Part shown: positions 51,011 through 60,293 of the stretch, in pieces | How positions within the stretch are numbered: the first letter of the stretch is position 1 | How the letters are laid out: every line of letters begins with the position of its first letter | Assembly: GCF_018403245.1 (NCBI RefSeq) | Contig: NZ_BOSH01000007.1 | Span: 248,001 to 312,000 of the forward strand | DNA length: 64,000 bases | Source of the DNA: Paenibacillus sp. J2TS4 | Lineage (GTDB): Bacteria > Bacillota > Bacilli > Paenibacillales > NBRC-103111 | Direction: 5' to 3' | Made by a program: the position numbers and the translations under genes | Notes under the pieces: model-generated | The model's database searches: none | What the model was told of the DNA's origin: nothing | What the model saw: only the letters and a program-made list of their open reading frames with translations

Positions 51011-53602
51011 CTACTTCTTGCGCTTCCGCTTGCCCGCCTTCACGCCGGCGTAGAACGGCGCCGCCTTGCGCTTGCCCCGCGCCTTGGCTGCCCCTTTAGC
51101 CCCGCCCTCCGGGCCGGGACTAAAGGGCGAGCCTGCGGCTGAGCGGCTCTTGCGCGCGGCTCCGCCGTCCGTCGCCTTGACGCGGCGGCGGCCTCCGGCG
51201 GCACCTGAGTCCCCCTCCCTCGGAGCGGGGACCCAGGCTTCGCCGTCCGTGGTGCGGCCCACGCTGCGGGCAGAGCTTGCCGCTCCACGCTTGGAGCGGA
51301 CTCCGTGCCCGTCACGCTTGCCCTCTCTTCCGTCACTCGACAGCTTGCGTTTCTCGCCTTGACCGCCGTTCTTGCCGCGCTTGCTTCCGCCCAGCAGGTC
51401 GCGGCCCGCTCCCTTGCGACCCCGCTTGCCGGCGCCGGCAGCCAGCTCGCGGCCTTCGCCTTTCGGCCCGCGCTGCACCGCTTCGAGCAGCTCGAAATCA
51501 ATCGTACGCTCATCCAGATTAACACGAGCTACTCTCACTTTGACCTCGTCGCCGATGCGGTATATTTTCGAGGTGCGCTCCCCGATCAGCAAATGCTGCA
51601 TCTCGTGATAGTGATAATAATCGTCGGCGAGATCACTTAGCCGGATTAACCCTTCCACCGAATTTTCCAGTTCGATGAACATTCCAAAATTAGTGACGCT
51701 GCTTATGATCCCCTCGAACTCTTCTCCGACTTTATCGAGCATATACTCGGCTTTCTTCAGCGCATCGGTTTCCCGTTCCGCTTCGACAGCCACTCGTTCC
51801 CGCTCCGAGGACTGGCGGGCGATGTCTTCCATCCGGGAGGCCAAATATTCCGTCCGCTTATCGGAGAGCACGCCTTGATCCAGCACCTCGCGAATAATGC
51901 GGTGGATAATCAAGTCCGGATAACGCCGGATCGGAGAAGTGAAGTGGGAGTAGAACTCTGCCGACAGTCCAAAATGGCCCAAGCTTTCAGCATCGTACCG
52001 CGCCTGCTTCATCGAACGAAGCAGCACGGTGCTAATGACCGTCTCCTCCTTCGTCCCCTTGATTTCCTCCAGAAGGCTTTGCAGAGCCCGAGGATGTACC
52101 GTGTTTCCTTTTCCTTTAACGGTATATCCGAAATTAGTGACGAATCCCATAAAATGCATCAGCTTTTCCGAGTCCGGGTCTTCATGAATCCGGTATAAGA
52201 ACGGCACCTTCAACCAATGAAAATGCTCCGAAACCGTCTCGTTCGCCTTCAGCATGAACTCTTCGATGATTTGCTCGGCAATCGATCGCTCCCGCTTAAC
52301 AATGTCCAGCGGCTTGCCATTCTCATCCACAATAATTTTGGACTCCTGAAAATCAAAATCAATAGCCCCGCGCTTCATCCGATAGGCTCTCAGCTTCAGA
52401 GCCAGCTCTTCCATCCGTTTAAAATCATCCACCAGCTCCTTATAGCGCTCAAGAAGCTCCGGCTCTTCGCCGGTCAGAATCTTACGGACATTGTTGTAAG
52501 TCATTCTCTCCGCAGTCCGGATCACACTTGTAAAAATATCGTGATTAACGACCTGCCCCTTCTTATCGATCTCCATCTCACAGGACATCGTAAGCCGATC
52601 TACCTGGGGATTCAAGCTGCATATCCCGTTAGACAGCCGATGCGGCAGCATAGGAATGACACGGTCCACCAAATAAACGCTGCAGCCGCGATTGTAAGCC
52701 TCCCGGTCCAGGTGGGAATTTTCCGTAACATAATAGCTGACATCCGCAATATGCACACCTAACAAATAGTTTCCGTTAGGCAGCATTTCCACGTTCACCG
52801 CATCGTCCAGATCTTTGGCATCCTCGCCGTCAATCGTCACGATCCGCTTATGTCTCAAATCGCGGCGGTCTTGCAAATCCTCTTCCCGGATCGAATCCGG
52901 AACCGCCTGCGCCTCGGACATCACTTCTTCGCCGAAGCTCTCTGGAAGCTGGAACTTGCGTATGATGGATAAAATATCGACGCCAGGGTCGTTTTTATGC
53001 CCCAAAATTTCGATAATTTCCCCTTGGGCCGCCGCTCTTCCCTCCGGATAGCTGACGAGCTTAGCTACGACCTTCTGGCCGTCGACGGCGCCCATAGACG
53101 CTTCCTTAGGGACAAAAATATCGCGCGAAATCCGCCGATCATCCGGAATGACGAACGCAAAGCTGTCATGCTCCTGATAGACCCCGACAACCTGTGTTGT
53201 CGCGCGGTGAACAATCTTGATCACTTCACCCTCCAGCTTGCCGCCGGCCGGGCCTTTGACCGACATCCGGACGAGAACCGTATCCCCGTTCATCGCTCCG
53301 CCCATATCGTTGGCATGGATGTAGACGTCCGGCAGCTCTCTGTCCTCCGGGATGAGGAAGCCAAACCCTTTGGCGTGGGCCTGCAGCCGCCCTTTAATCA
53401 GATTCAACCGCTCCGGCAGAGCGTACCGCTCGTTGCGGGTGCGATAAATTTGTCCTTCCTCTTCCATCCGGTTCAATAATTTCAGAAACTCTTTAAAATG
53501 CTGCGAATCACTGATCGCAAAATGCTGCTCCAATTCACGATAAGTCATCGGACGGTAATCCGGATCGTCAAGCAGCTTAAGTATTTCTTCTCCTGTTATC
53601 AT
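51011..53602 (-). CDS. rnr: ribonuclease R
   Basis: An 863-residue 3'-5' exoribonuclease. An N-terminal winged helix and cold-shock domains precede the RNB catalytic domain, with DAKDLDDAVNVEML and GVHIADVSYYV carrying the metal-binding Asp residues. An S1 domain (FEGIISSVTNFGMFIELENSVEGLI) follows at about 625-705. The last 150 residues are a GC-rich, Lys/Arg/Gly/Ala-rich disordered tail that is longer than in most homologues and contains a segment duplicated in the adjoining spacer. RNase R degrades structured RNA and, with tmRNA-SmpB, faulty mRNA. AAGGAG is six bases before the ATG at 53602. Confidence 0.96.
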   Translation of the reverse strand: MITGEEILKLLDDPDYRPMTYRELEQHFAISDSQHFKEFLKLLNRMEEEGQIYRTRNERYALPERLNLIKGRLQAHAKGFGFLIPEDRELPDVYIHANDMGGAMNGDTVLVRMSVKGPAGGKLEGEVIKIVHRATTQVVGVYQEHDSFAFVIPDDRRISRDIFVPKEASMGAVDGQKVVAKLVSYPEGRAAAQGEIIEILGHKNDPGVDILSIIRKFQLPESFGEEVMSEAQAVPDSIREEDLQDRRDLRHKRIVTIDGEDAKDLDDAVNVEMLPNGNYLLGVHIADVSYYVTENSHLDREAYNRGCSVYLVDRVIPMLPHRLSNGICSLNPQVDRLTMSCEMEIDKKGQVVNHDIFTSVIRTAERMTYNNVRKILTGEEPELLERYKELVDDFKRMEELALKLRAYRMKRGAIDFDFQESKIIVDENGKPLDIVKRERSIAEQIIEEFMLKANETVSEHFHWLKVPFLYRIHEDPDSEKLMHFMGFVTNFGYTVKGKGNTVHPRALQSLLEEIKGTKEETVISTVLLRSMKQARYDAESLGHFGLSAEFYSHFTSPIRRYPDLIIHRIIREVLDQGVLSDKRTEYLASRMEDIARQSSERERVAVEAERETDALKKAEYMLDKVGEEFEGIISSVTNFGMFIELENSVEGLIRLSDLADDYYHYHEMQHLLIGERTSKIYRIGDEVKVRVARVNLDERTIDFELLEAVQRGPKGEGRELAAGAGKRGRKGAGRDLLGGSKRGKNGGQGEKRKLSSDGREGKRDGHGVRSKRGAASSARSVGRTTDGEAWVPAPREGDSGAAGGRRRVKATDGGAARKSRSAAGSPFSPGPEGGAKGAAKARGKRKAAPFYAGVKAGKRKRKK

Positions 53603-53693
53603 TAGCATCTCCTTTTATAATCCATAAGTGCCCGGTTTGTTGCCCTCTATTCAAGTATTTACCCAAAGAACAGGGGCTAACCCTTTTTTGGAC

Positions 53694-53722
53694 ACAAAAA
53701 ACAGCAGGAAAGCTCCTGCTGT
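53694..53722 (-). terminator. terminator of secG
   Basis: ACAGCAGGA pairs with TCCTGCTGT over four bases, followed on the minus strand by TTTTTTG. It separates secG from rnr. Confidence 0.9.
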
Positions 53723-53737
53723 ATCCGAATCCGTACT

Positions 53738-53971
53738 TTATTTAACGAAATAGCCGATCAACAAAGCGACAATAATAAAACCCGCGGCCAATACCATAGT
53801 CAACCGGGACAACAAAAGATCCAGTCCGCGAGCTTTCTGCTTACCGAACAGATGTTCCGCACCACCGGAGATGGCACCTGACAAGCCTGCGCTCTTACCT
53901 TTTTGGAGAAGCACAACGCCAATCAAGCCTAGCGAAATGATAATCAGAATGATTTTCAAAGCGACAACCAT
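53738..53971 (-). CDS. secG: protein translocase subunit SecG
   Basis: A 77-residue protein with two membrane segments (LKIILIIISLGLIGVVLLQ and LTMVLAAGFIIVALLIGYF) and the central GKSAGLSGAISGGAEHLFGKQKARGLD loop typical of SecG. It stimulates SecYEG translocation. It lies upstream of rnr as in Bacillus. Confidence 0.95.
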   Translation of the reverse strand: MVVALKIILIIISLGLIGVVLLQKGKSAGLSGAISGGAEHLFGKQKARGLDLLLSRLTMVLAAGFIIVALLIGYFVK

Positions 53972-54166
53972 AATTCCACCTCCTAAGACAAATTCCAGTG
54001 CGTCATCGTTCGTCAGCCGTTGATTTGTATTTCACAAAATAAAAATAGCCGAACCGACACAGCAAGCTTATTTTAACACAGGGAAAGCGAAAATACAATT
54101 CATGCATGTCTTTTTTCCATCACATTCCATGCTGTTAAACATTAGCTGCAACAATTATTATCAACC

Positions 54167-54871
54167 TTAAATGTTCGATTCGGTCGATGCAGCTGCCGGC
54201 TTGCGCACCTTCCTTGGCCGGATAAATACCATCAGGGCCCTGACCGCACACCATAGTGAGAATAAGGTAAACAAGATCGCCCAGACCACCGCAGGCAGCG
54301 GTGTATGCTGGCTAAGCAGTGCAGCGTCTCCGGCGCTGGCCGGATCATCGAGAGCATACAGAATAAGCGAGAACGACCCGAAGACAGAATCCTCCAGCAT
54401 CAAGAAAGCGATCAGCAAGTAATAAAACCTTCCGACCTTCAATCCTCCAACCAACAAAATGATGACGCTCAAGGCAATGAAGCCAGCGAGCCACAACACT
54501 CCGTATCCATTGCGGACGAATAGAATCAAGCTTAGAACAGCAATAGCCGTAACGATCGTCAGCCCGAGCTTGTGCTTTCCTTTGGCATCCAGCGAGAACA
54601 TAAACCAGGCGAACAGCGAAGAGGAGATATAACCGGCAAGAGCCACCAGAATCAAGGCCCAGGACTGACTCACCGCCGACCTCGTCACCCCGCTATGGTC
54701 GGAATACAGTTCAATGTACAATACTTTACCGGATAAAACCAACGTCGTCAGCGCATGGCCAAATTCATGAATCATTGTATTGATGTTGCGAAAAAAAGAA
54801 GAAAAGGGAATCCACTGGGTTAGAAAAGCACTCACTATCAAAAACAATATTGTCATTAGCCATCTTGCCAT
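54167..54871 (-). CDS. M50B-like membrane peptidase
   Basis: A 234-residue integral membrane protein with about six segments. MIHEFGHALTTLVLSGK carries the HExxH zinc motif near the N-terminus, as in M50B-type (YyaC/peptidase M50-like) proteins. The second metal ligand (usually an N/D-P-x-G) is not obvious. It probably cleaves within membranes or is a degenerate relative; the substrate is unknown. It lies alone between secG and the glycolytic operon. Confidence 0.75.
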   Translation of the reverse strand: MARWLMTILFLIVSAFLTQWIPFSSFFRNINTMIHEFGHALTTLVLSGKVLYIELYSDHSGVTRSAVSQSWALILVALAGYISSSLFAWFMFSLDAKGKHKLGLTIVTAIAVLSLILFVRNGYGVLWLAGFIALSVIILLVGGLKVGRFYYLLIAFLMLEDSVFGSFSLILYALDDPASAGDAALLSQHTPLPAVVWAILFTLFSLWCAVRALMVFIRPRKVRKPAAASTESNI

Positions 54872-54972
54872 CGGATTCCCTCCTTAATATACCTTGGTTA
54901 ACGCTTTGCACTGAGTGTCAGGCACCGTGCGAGGTGTGGCGTGTGTGACGAGGGCCGAACACGCCGTGGTCG

Positions 54973-55150
54973 CCTGCAAAAGTACAGGCGTTTATAGCGA
55001 TTAATCCAAATATCTATGAATCTACTGCGAAAATACAGTGAATACCAGCCATTTATGGCCAAATTCTGGTTTTGATAGAAATGTACTGTATTTTTGCAGG
55101 CTATCCATAAAATATATACCATTAATATCAACTTCCCTGCACTTTTGCAG
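54973..55150. repeat. four CTGCAAAA-N-TACAG elements in inverted symmetric order
   Basis: Copies lie at 54973-54988, 55025-55038 (same strand) and 55086-55099, 55137-55150 (opposite strand). Each is itself nearly palindromic (CTG...CAG). Copy 1 mirrors copy 4 and copy 2 mirrors copy 3, so the whole 178 bp can fold on itself. It resembles a small repeat element or MITE. Confidence 0.65.
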
Positions 55151-55212
55151 TAGATCCGGGAAATCCTCGTTTACTGATCCAATCCTTAAGTGCTTGGGGA
55201 GTATATATATCA

Positions 55213-55240
55213 GGCTATGCTGATGTTGCTCAGCATAGCC
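55213..55240 (-). terminator. terminator of the glycolytic operon
   Basis: GGCTATGCTGA pairs perfectly with TCAGCATAGCC (11 bp, six-base loop) 15 bases after the eno stop. The run after it is TGATATATATA rather than T-rich, so efficiency may be partial. Confidence 0.6.
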
Positions 55241-55254
55241 CGCTTGCTTCGCTC

Positions 55255-56547
55255 TTACTTAAAGTTTTTCAGGTTATAGAAAACCTTCTTGCCTTCGTAT
55301 TGGCTGACGCTGCCCAATTGGTCCTCGATGCGGAGCAATTGATTGTACTTCGCTACCCGGTCGGTACGCGATGGAGCTCCTGTCTTGATTTGACCGGCAT
55401 TGGTCGCTACGGCGATGTCGGCAATAGTGCTGTCTTCGCTTTCTCCGGAACGGTGGGAAATAACCGCCGTATAACCGGCGCGCTTCGCCATTTCGATCGC
55501 GTCGAAGGTTTCGGTCAATGTACCGATTTGGTTAACTTTAACCAGAATCGAGTTGCCCACGCCTTTGTCGATTCCATCGGATAGACGCTCGGTATTCGTC
55601 ACGAACAGGTCGTCGCCAACGAGCTGAACCTTGTCGCCCAGCTTATCGGTCAGCAGCTTCCAGCCATCCCAATCGTCTTCGGCGCAGCCGTCTTCGATCG
55701 TAATGATCGGGTATTTGTCTACCCAGGAAGCCAAGAGATCTACGAACTCGGCAGAAGTATACAATTTGCCTTCGCCTTCGAGATGGTACTTGCCGTCTTT
55801 GAAGAACTCGGTGGAAGCGACGTCCATTCCCAGGAATACGTCCACTCCTGCTTTGTAGCCCGCACGCTCGATGGCAGAGATGATCGTCGTAATGGCTTCT
55901 TCGTTGGAAGCGAGGTTAGGAGCGAATCCGCCTTCGTCGCCTACAGCGGTGTTCAAGCCTTTTTCCTGCAGAACCGCTTTTAAGTTATGGAAAATTTCCG
56001 TACCAACGCGGAGGGCTTCCTTAAAGCTCGGAGCGCCAACCGGCAGAACCATAAATTCTTGAACATCGACGTTGTTGTCGGCATGAGCTCCGCCGTTCAG
56101 AATGTTCATCATCGGCACAGGCAGGGACTTGGCGTTAAATCCTCCAAGATAAGTGTACAGAGGAACATCCAGAGCTTCCGCTGCCGCGCGGGCAACCGCC
56201 ATCGATACAGCGAGAATAGCGTTAGCGCCGAGCTTCGCTTTGTTTGGCGTCCCGTCAAGCTCAATCATTTTTTTGTCGATCGCGACTTGATCAATCGCAT
56301 CGAGCCCGATAATTTCCGGAGCGATAATGGTGTTGACGTTATCTACCGCTTTGATAACTCCTTTGCCCATATAACGGGATTTGTCCCCGTCCCGCAGTTC
56401 AACCGCTTCATATGCTCCGGTAGATGCTCCCGAAGGAACGATGGCGCGTCCTTGAGCTCCGGACTCCAGAGCTACTTCTACTTCCACTGTCGGATTCCCG
56501 CGGGAGTCCAATACTTCACGAGCGTACACATCAGCAATAATCGTCAT
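55255..56547 (-). CDS. eno: enolase
   Basis: A 430-residue enolase, standard length. Landmarks: SGASTGAYEAVELRD (mobile loop), the Mg ligands in GMDVAST, IEDGCAEDDWDGW and VGDDLFVTN, the catalytic Lys in SILVKVNQIGTL, and SHRSGESEDSTIADIAVA. It converts 2-phosphoglycerate to phosphoenolpyruvate. Last gene of the glycolytic operon. Confidence 0.98.
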   Translation of the reverse strand: MTIIADVYAREVLDSRGNPTVEVEVALESGAQGRAIVPSGASTGAYEAVELRDGDKSRYMGKGVIKAVDNVNTIIAPEIIGLDAIDQVAIDKKMIELDGTPNKAKLGANAILAVSMAVARAAAEALDVPLYTYLGGFNAKSLPVPMMNILNGGAHADNNVDVQEFMVLPVGAPSFKEALRVGTEIFHNLKAVLQEKGLNTAVGDEGGFAPNLASNEEAITTIISAIERAGYKAGVDVFLGMDVASTEFFKDGKYHLEGEGKLYTSAEFVDLLASWVDKYPIITIEDGCAEDDWDGWKLLTDKLGDKVQLVGDDLFVTNTERLSDGIDKGVGNSILVKVNQIGTLTETFDAIEMAKRAGYTAVISHRSGESEDSTIADIAVATNAGQIKTGAPSRTDRVAKYNQLLRIEDQLGSVSQYEGKKVFYNLKNFK

Positions 56548-56650
56548 GTCGTCTACTCTCCTCTTAGCTTATTATTGGTGATACTTACTTCCATTTGCAG
56601 CCTGGATGCGAATCTGCTTGTACAATCCCTTTATTTATACAATACACCCT

Positions 56651-58192
56651 TTATTTGCGAACGACCAGAGATTGACCCGTCATTTCCTTGGGCTGCTCTA
56701 TATTTAGCAAGCTTAGCATAGTTGGCGCAATGTCGGCCAGAATGCCGCCTTCTCGTAAAGTCATGTTCTTATCCGTAACGATAAAAGGCACCGGGTTGGT
56801 CGTATGGGCCGTAAAAGGCCGGTCCTGTTCATCCCGGACGATATCGGCGTTGCCATGGTCTGCGGTAATTACCGCCATACCCCCCTTGGCCAGCAATGCA
56901 TCCACGAGCTGACCGACACAATGATCCACCGTTTCTACCGCGCGGACGGTTGGCTCCACTAAGCCGGAATGGCCGACCATATCCGGATTGGCAAAATTGA
57001 TGATGATGACATCATGCTTGCCTGACTCGATCTCACGCAGGGTCGATTCCGTCAACTCATACGCGCTCATTTCCGGTTTCAGATCGTAGGTGGCCACCTT
57101 CGGCGAATTGATCAGAACTCGGGTTTCGCCTGGCAGCTCGACGTCCCGCCCTCCGCTGAAGAAGAACGTAACGTGCGGGTACTTTTCCGTCTCGGCCGTC
57201 CGGAGCTGAGTCAGTCCAGTCTGCGCGAGCACTTCCCCAAGCGTGTTATCCAGATCTTTAGGTTTATACGCAACAAATCCGCCCACCGTTTCACTAAACA
57301 GCGTCATGCAGACAAAGTGAAGGTTCTGCGGGAACTGCTCTCCCCGATCGAAGGAACGAAAATCACTGTTCGTGAACACTTGCGATAGCTGAATAGCGCG
57401 GTCTGGACGGAAGTTGAAGAAAATGACGGAGTCCTCGGACTCTACAAGGCCGTTAGGCTTACCGTTACCGTCGACGATAACGGTCGGCAGCACGAACTCG
57501 TCATAGACTGATTGCTCGTACGATTTCACGATCGCTTCCACCGAATCCTGGAATTGGGGACCTTCCCCATAGACCATGGCCCGGTAAGACTTCTCCACCC
57601 GATCCCAGCGCTTGTCGCGATCCATCGCATAATAACGTCCTTGGACCGTCGCCACTTTGCCTACGCCGATCTCTTCGATTTTAGCCAGAAGCTGCTCCAT
57701 GTATTGTTTAGCGCTGTCCGGAGCGACGTCCCGTCCGTCCAGGAACGCATGAATATACACTTCTTTAACTTCCTCTTTCTTGCAAAGCTCCAATAGCGCA
57801 AACAAGTGAGCGATATGGCTATGTACGCCCCCGTCCGAAAGCAAGCCGTACAGATGCACCTTCTTGTTGTTCTGCTTAGCATGCAGAATGGCTTCTGTCA
57901 GTACCTCGTTATCGAAAAATTCACCTTCGCGAATAGACTTCGATATACGGGTCAGATCCTGATAGACGATCCGGCCAGCCCCGATATTCAAATGGCCGAC
58001 CTCCGAGTTGCCCATCTGCCCTTCGGGCAATCCGACCGCTTCTCCGCAAGCTGTAAGAGTAGTGTGAGGGTATTCTTGCCATAGTCGATCGTAATTAGGC
58101 TTATTGGCTTGAGCGACAGCGTTGCCCTGTACTTCTTCGCGAAGGCCGAATCCATCCATAATAATTAGCGCCAACGGTTTCGGTCTGGACAT
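56651..58192 (-). CDS. gpmI: 2,3-bisphosphoglycerate-independent phosphoglycerate mutase
   Basis: A 513-residue Mn-dependent enzyme. MDGFGLREE holds the first metal Asp, QMGNSEVGHLNIGAGR the phospho-Ser (about residue 62), and NFANPDMVGHSG and TADHGNAD the other metal ligands. It interconverts 3- and 2-phosphoglycerate. Its start is four bases from the tpiA stop, so the genes are coupled. Confidence 0.97.
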   Translation of the reverse strand: MSRPKPLALIIMDGFGLREEVQGNAVAQANKPNYDRLWQEYPHTTLTACGEAVGLPEGQMGNSEVGHLNIGAGRIVYQDLTRISKSIREGEFFDNEVLTEAILHAKQNNKKVHLYGLLSDGGVHSHIAHLFALLELCKKEEVKEVYIHAFLDGRDVAPDSAKQYMEQLLAKIEEIGVGKVATVQGRYYAMDRDKRWDRVEKSYRAMVYGEGPQFQDSVEAIVKSYEQSVYDEFVLPTVIVDGNGKPNGLVESEDSVIFFNFRPDRAIQLSQVFTNSDFRSFDRGEQFPQNLHFVCMTLFSETVGGFVAYKPKDLDNTLGEVLAQTGLTQLRTAETEKYPHVTFFFSGGRDVELPGETRVLINSPKVATYDLKPEMSAYELTESTLREIESGKHDVIIINFANPDMVGHSGLVEPTVRAVETVDHCVGQLVDALLAKGGMAVITADHGNADIVRDEQDRPFTAHTTNPVPFIVTDKNMTLREGGILADIAPTMLSLLNIEQPKEMTGQSLVVRK

Positions 58193-58195
58193 AGC

Positions 58196-58948
58196 TTATT
58201 GCGCCCCTTCCACTAGTTGAATGAAGGAAGCCGGCTCCAGACTGGCCCCTCCTACGAGAGCTCCGTCAATGTCGGACATTTGCATATATTCGCGGATATT
58301 GCCCGGCTTCACACTGCCGCCGTACTGGATCCGAACCGCTTCGGCCGTAGCCGCATCGAACTGCTCCTGCACGAGTTGGCGGATATAGCGGATCACATCG
58401 TTAGCGTCTTCCGCCGTAGAAGATTTACCGGTGCCGATCGCCCAGATAGGCTCATAAGCGATAACGACCTGCGCTGCCTGCTCTGCAGTCAGCCCTTGGA
58501 GAGCGGCTTCCGTTTGCGTTTTGCACACTTCTTTGGTACGGCCGGCTTCTCTTTCCTCCAGCTTCTCCCCTACACAAACGATCGGTGTCAAGCCGTATTG
58601 GAAAGCGGCATGCACCTTCTTGTTTACCGTTTCGTCCGTTTCCGCAAAGTAAGCCCGGCGCTCAGAGTGCCCGATGATGACATACTTCACTCCGGTCTCC
58701 TGAAGCATCGGTCCGCTAACTTCCCCGGTGAAAGCGCCGCTTTCTTCCCAGTGAAGATTTTGCGCGCCGACTTTAACGGAGGTGCCTTCCAGAGCATCGA
58801 CCAAGGAAGCCAATTGAGTGTAAGGCGCACAAATAACGGCTTCTACTCCCTCTACTTCTGCTTTTCCTTTGACATCCTCTGCAAATGCCCGCGCTTCTTT
58901 AACGGTCTTAAACATTTTCCAGTTCCCGGCAATGATCGGTTTTCTCAT
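58196..58948 (-). CDS. tpiA: triosephosphate isomerase
   Basis: A 250-residue TIM barrel: GNWKMFK (Asn/Lys of the active site), VIIGHSERR (catalytic His), AYEPIWAIGTGKSS (catalytic Glu and loop 6) and QYGGSVKPGN. It interconverts dihydroxyacetone phosphate and glyceraldehyde 3-phosphate. Confidence 0.98.
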   Translation of the reverse strand: MRKPIIAGNWKMFKTVKEARAFAEDVKGKAEVEGVEAVICAPYTQLASLVDALEGTSVKVGAQNLHWEESGAFTGEVSGPMLQETGVKYVIIGHSERRAYFAETDETVNKKVHAAFQYGLTPIVCVGEKLEEREAGRTKEVCKTQTEAALQGLTAEQAAQVVIAYEPIWAIGTGKSSTAEDANDVIRYIRQLVQEQFDAATAEAVRIQYGGSVKPGNIREYMQMSDIDGALVGGASLEPASFIQLVEGAQ

Positions 58949-58972
58949 GTTTACCCGCTCCTTTCCTATTAA

Positions 58973-60154
58973 TTATTTATCGTTAAGAGCGATTACGCCC
59001 GGCAAAGCTTTACCTTCCATGAATTCCAGCGAAGCCCCTCCGCCGGTCGATATATGATCCATCCGGTCGGCCAGATTAAACTTCTCCGCCGCCGCCGCGG
59101 AATCTCCGCCGCCGATAACGGTATAGGCTTCGGTCTCGGCGCAAGCTTGACCTACCGCCAAGGTTCCTTTGGAGAACGGTTCAATCTCGAACACGCCCAT
59201 CGGCCCGTTCCATACGACCAGCTTCGATTTTTTAATAACATCCGCATAAATTTCCCGCGTCTTCGGTCCGATATCGATCCCTTCCCAATCGGCGGGCATC
59301 TCGTCGATTCCGACGATCTTCGTATTCGCATCTTCACTGAAATCATCGGTAACGACCACGTCTACCGGCAGCAGGAAGTTCACACCTTTTTCCTTAGCCT
59401 TGCCAATGAACTCTAGAGCCAGATCCAGCTTCTCGTTATCGACGAGCGACTTGCCGATTTCATGGCCTTGAGCCTTGATGAACGTATAAGCCAGACCCCC
59501 GCCGATAATCAGATTGTCGGCCAGGTTGATCAAATTATCGATGACGTCAATTTTATCCTTAACCTTCGCTCCGCCGATGATGGCCGTAAAAGGCCGGTCA
59601 GGATTGTTCAGCGCCTTGCTCAGCACCTCCAGCTCCTTCTCCATCAGCAGACCGGACACCGCAGGAAGATGATGAGCGATTCCTTCGGTCGAAGCATGAG
59701 CCCGGTGAGCAGCGCCGAAAGCATCGTTCACATACAGATCAGCCAGCTCGGCGAACGATTTCGCCAATTCGGGATCGTTCTTCTCCTCTCCCGGATAAAA
59801 GCGAACATTCTCCAGCAAGAGAACGTCCCCGTCCTTCATCTCGGCAATTTTCGCCTGCACCGACTCGCCAACCGCTTCGTCCGCTTTGGCAACCGGCTTG
59901 CCTAACAGCTCAGACAGGCGCACGGCAGCAGGTGTTAAGCGCAGCTCTTCTACAACCTGCCCTTTAGGCCGGCCCAAGTGGCTGGCCAGAATGACTTTGG
60001 CTCCGTTATCCATCAAATAACGGATAGTTGGCAAAGTTTCGCGAATCCGGGTATCGTCGGTAATTTCTCCATCCTTGAGAGGGACGTTAAAATCAACCCG
60101 GACAAACACCTTTTTCCCATTCACTTGTACGTCACGAACGCTTTTTTTGTTCAA
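58973..60154 (-). CDS. pgk: phosphoglycerate kinase
   Basis: A 393-residue kinase with RVDFNVPLKDG, ASHLGRPKG, the hinge segment AIIGGAKVKDKI and the nucleotide site IGGGDSAAAAEKF and STGGGASLEFMEGK. It transfers phosphate from 1,3-bisphosphoglycerate to ADP. It is separated from gapA by 139 bases containing a strong palindrome. Confidence 0.98.
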   Translation of the reverse strand: MNKKSVRDVQVNGKKVFVRVDFNVPLKDGEITDDTRIRETLPTIRYLMDNGAKVILASHLGRPKGQVVEELRLTPAAVRLSELLGKPVAKADEAVGESVQAKIAEMKDGDVLLLENVRFYPGEEKNDPELAKSFAELADLYVNDAFGAAHRAHASTEGIAHHLPAVSGLLMEKELEVLSKALNNPDRPFTAIIGGAKVKDKIDVIDNLINLADNLIIGGGLAYTFIKAQGHEIGKSLVDNEKLDLALEFIGKAKEKGVNFLLPVDVVVTDDFSEDANTKIVGIDEMPADWEGIDIGPKTREIYADVIKKSKLVVWNGPMGVFEIEPFSKGTLAVGQACAETEAYTVIGGGDSAAAAEKFNLADRMDHISTGGGASLEFMEGKALPGVIALNDK

Positions 60155-60249
60155 GCGATTCCCTCCTTCTCACATTCGGTCCTCCGTCCGGAAGACAAGC
60201 CGTCTCCCGACGAGTCCTTCTTCCAATTGGAGTGCTGTTTATACTCAAA

Positions 60250-60279
60250 ATTAGAGGAGAATAGCTATTCTCCTCTAAT
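60250..60279 (-). terminator. perfect 30-nt palindrome between gapA and pgk
   Basis: ATTAGAGGAGAATAG and its exact complement follow each other without loop bases; TTTTG follows on the minus strand. It may act as a partial terminator or protect the 3' end of a processed gapA message, letting gapA be expressed above the downstream genes. Confidence 0.6.
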
Positions 60280-60293
60280 TGATTTATTGCGTA

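Larger units (their letters stand above)
54872..55254. other. intergenic region between peptidase gene and eno
   Basis: About 380 bp with no gene. It holds four copies of a CTGCAAAAGTACAG-like element (listed separately) and, at its right edge, the eno terminator. Confidence 0.6.

Noticed and set aside
54898..55131. 77-codon minus-strand frame upstream of the M50-like gene
   Set aside because: Built from the palindromic repeat quartet; not protein-like.
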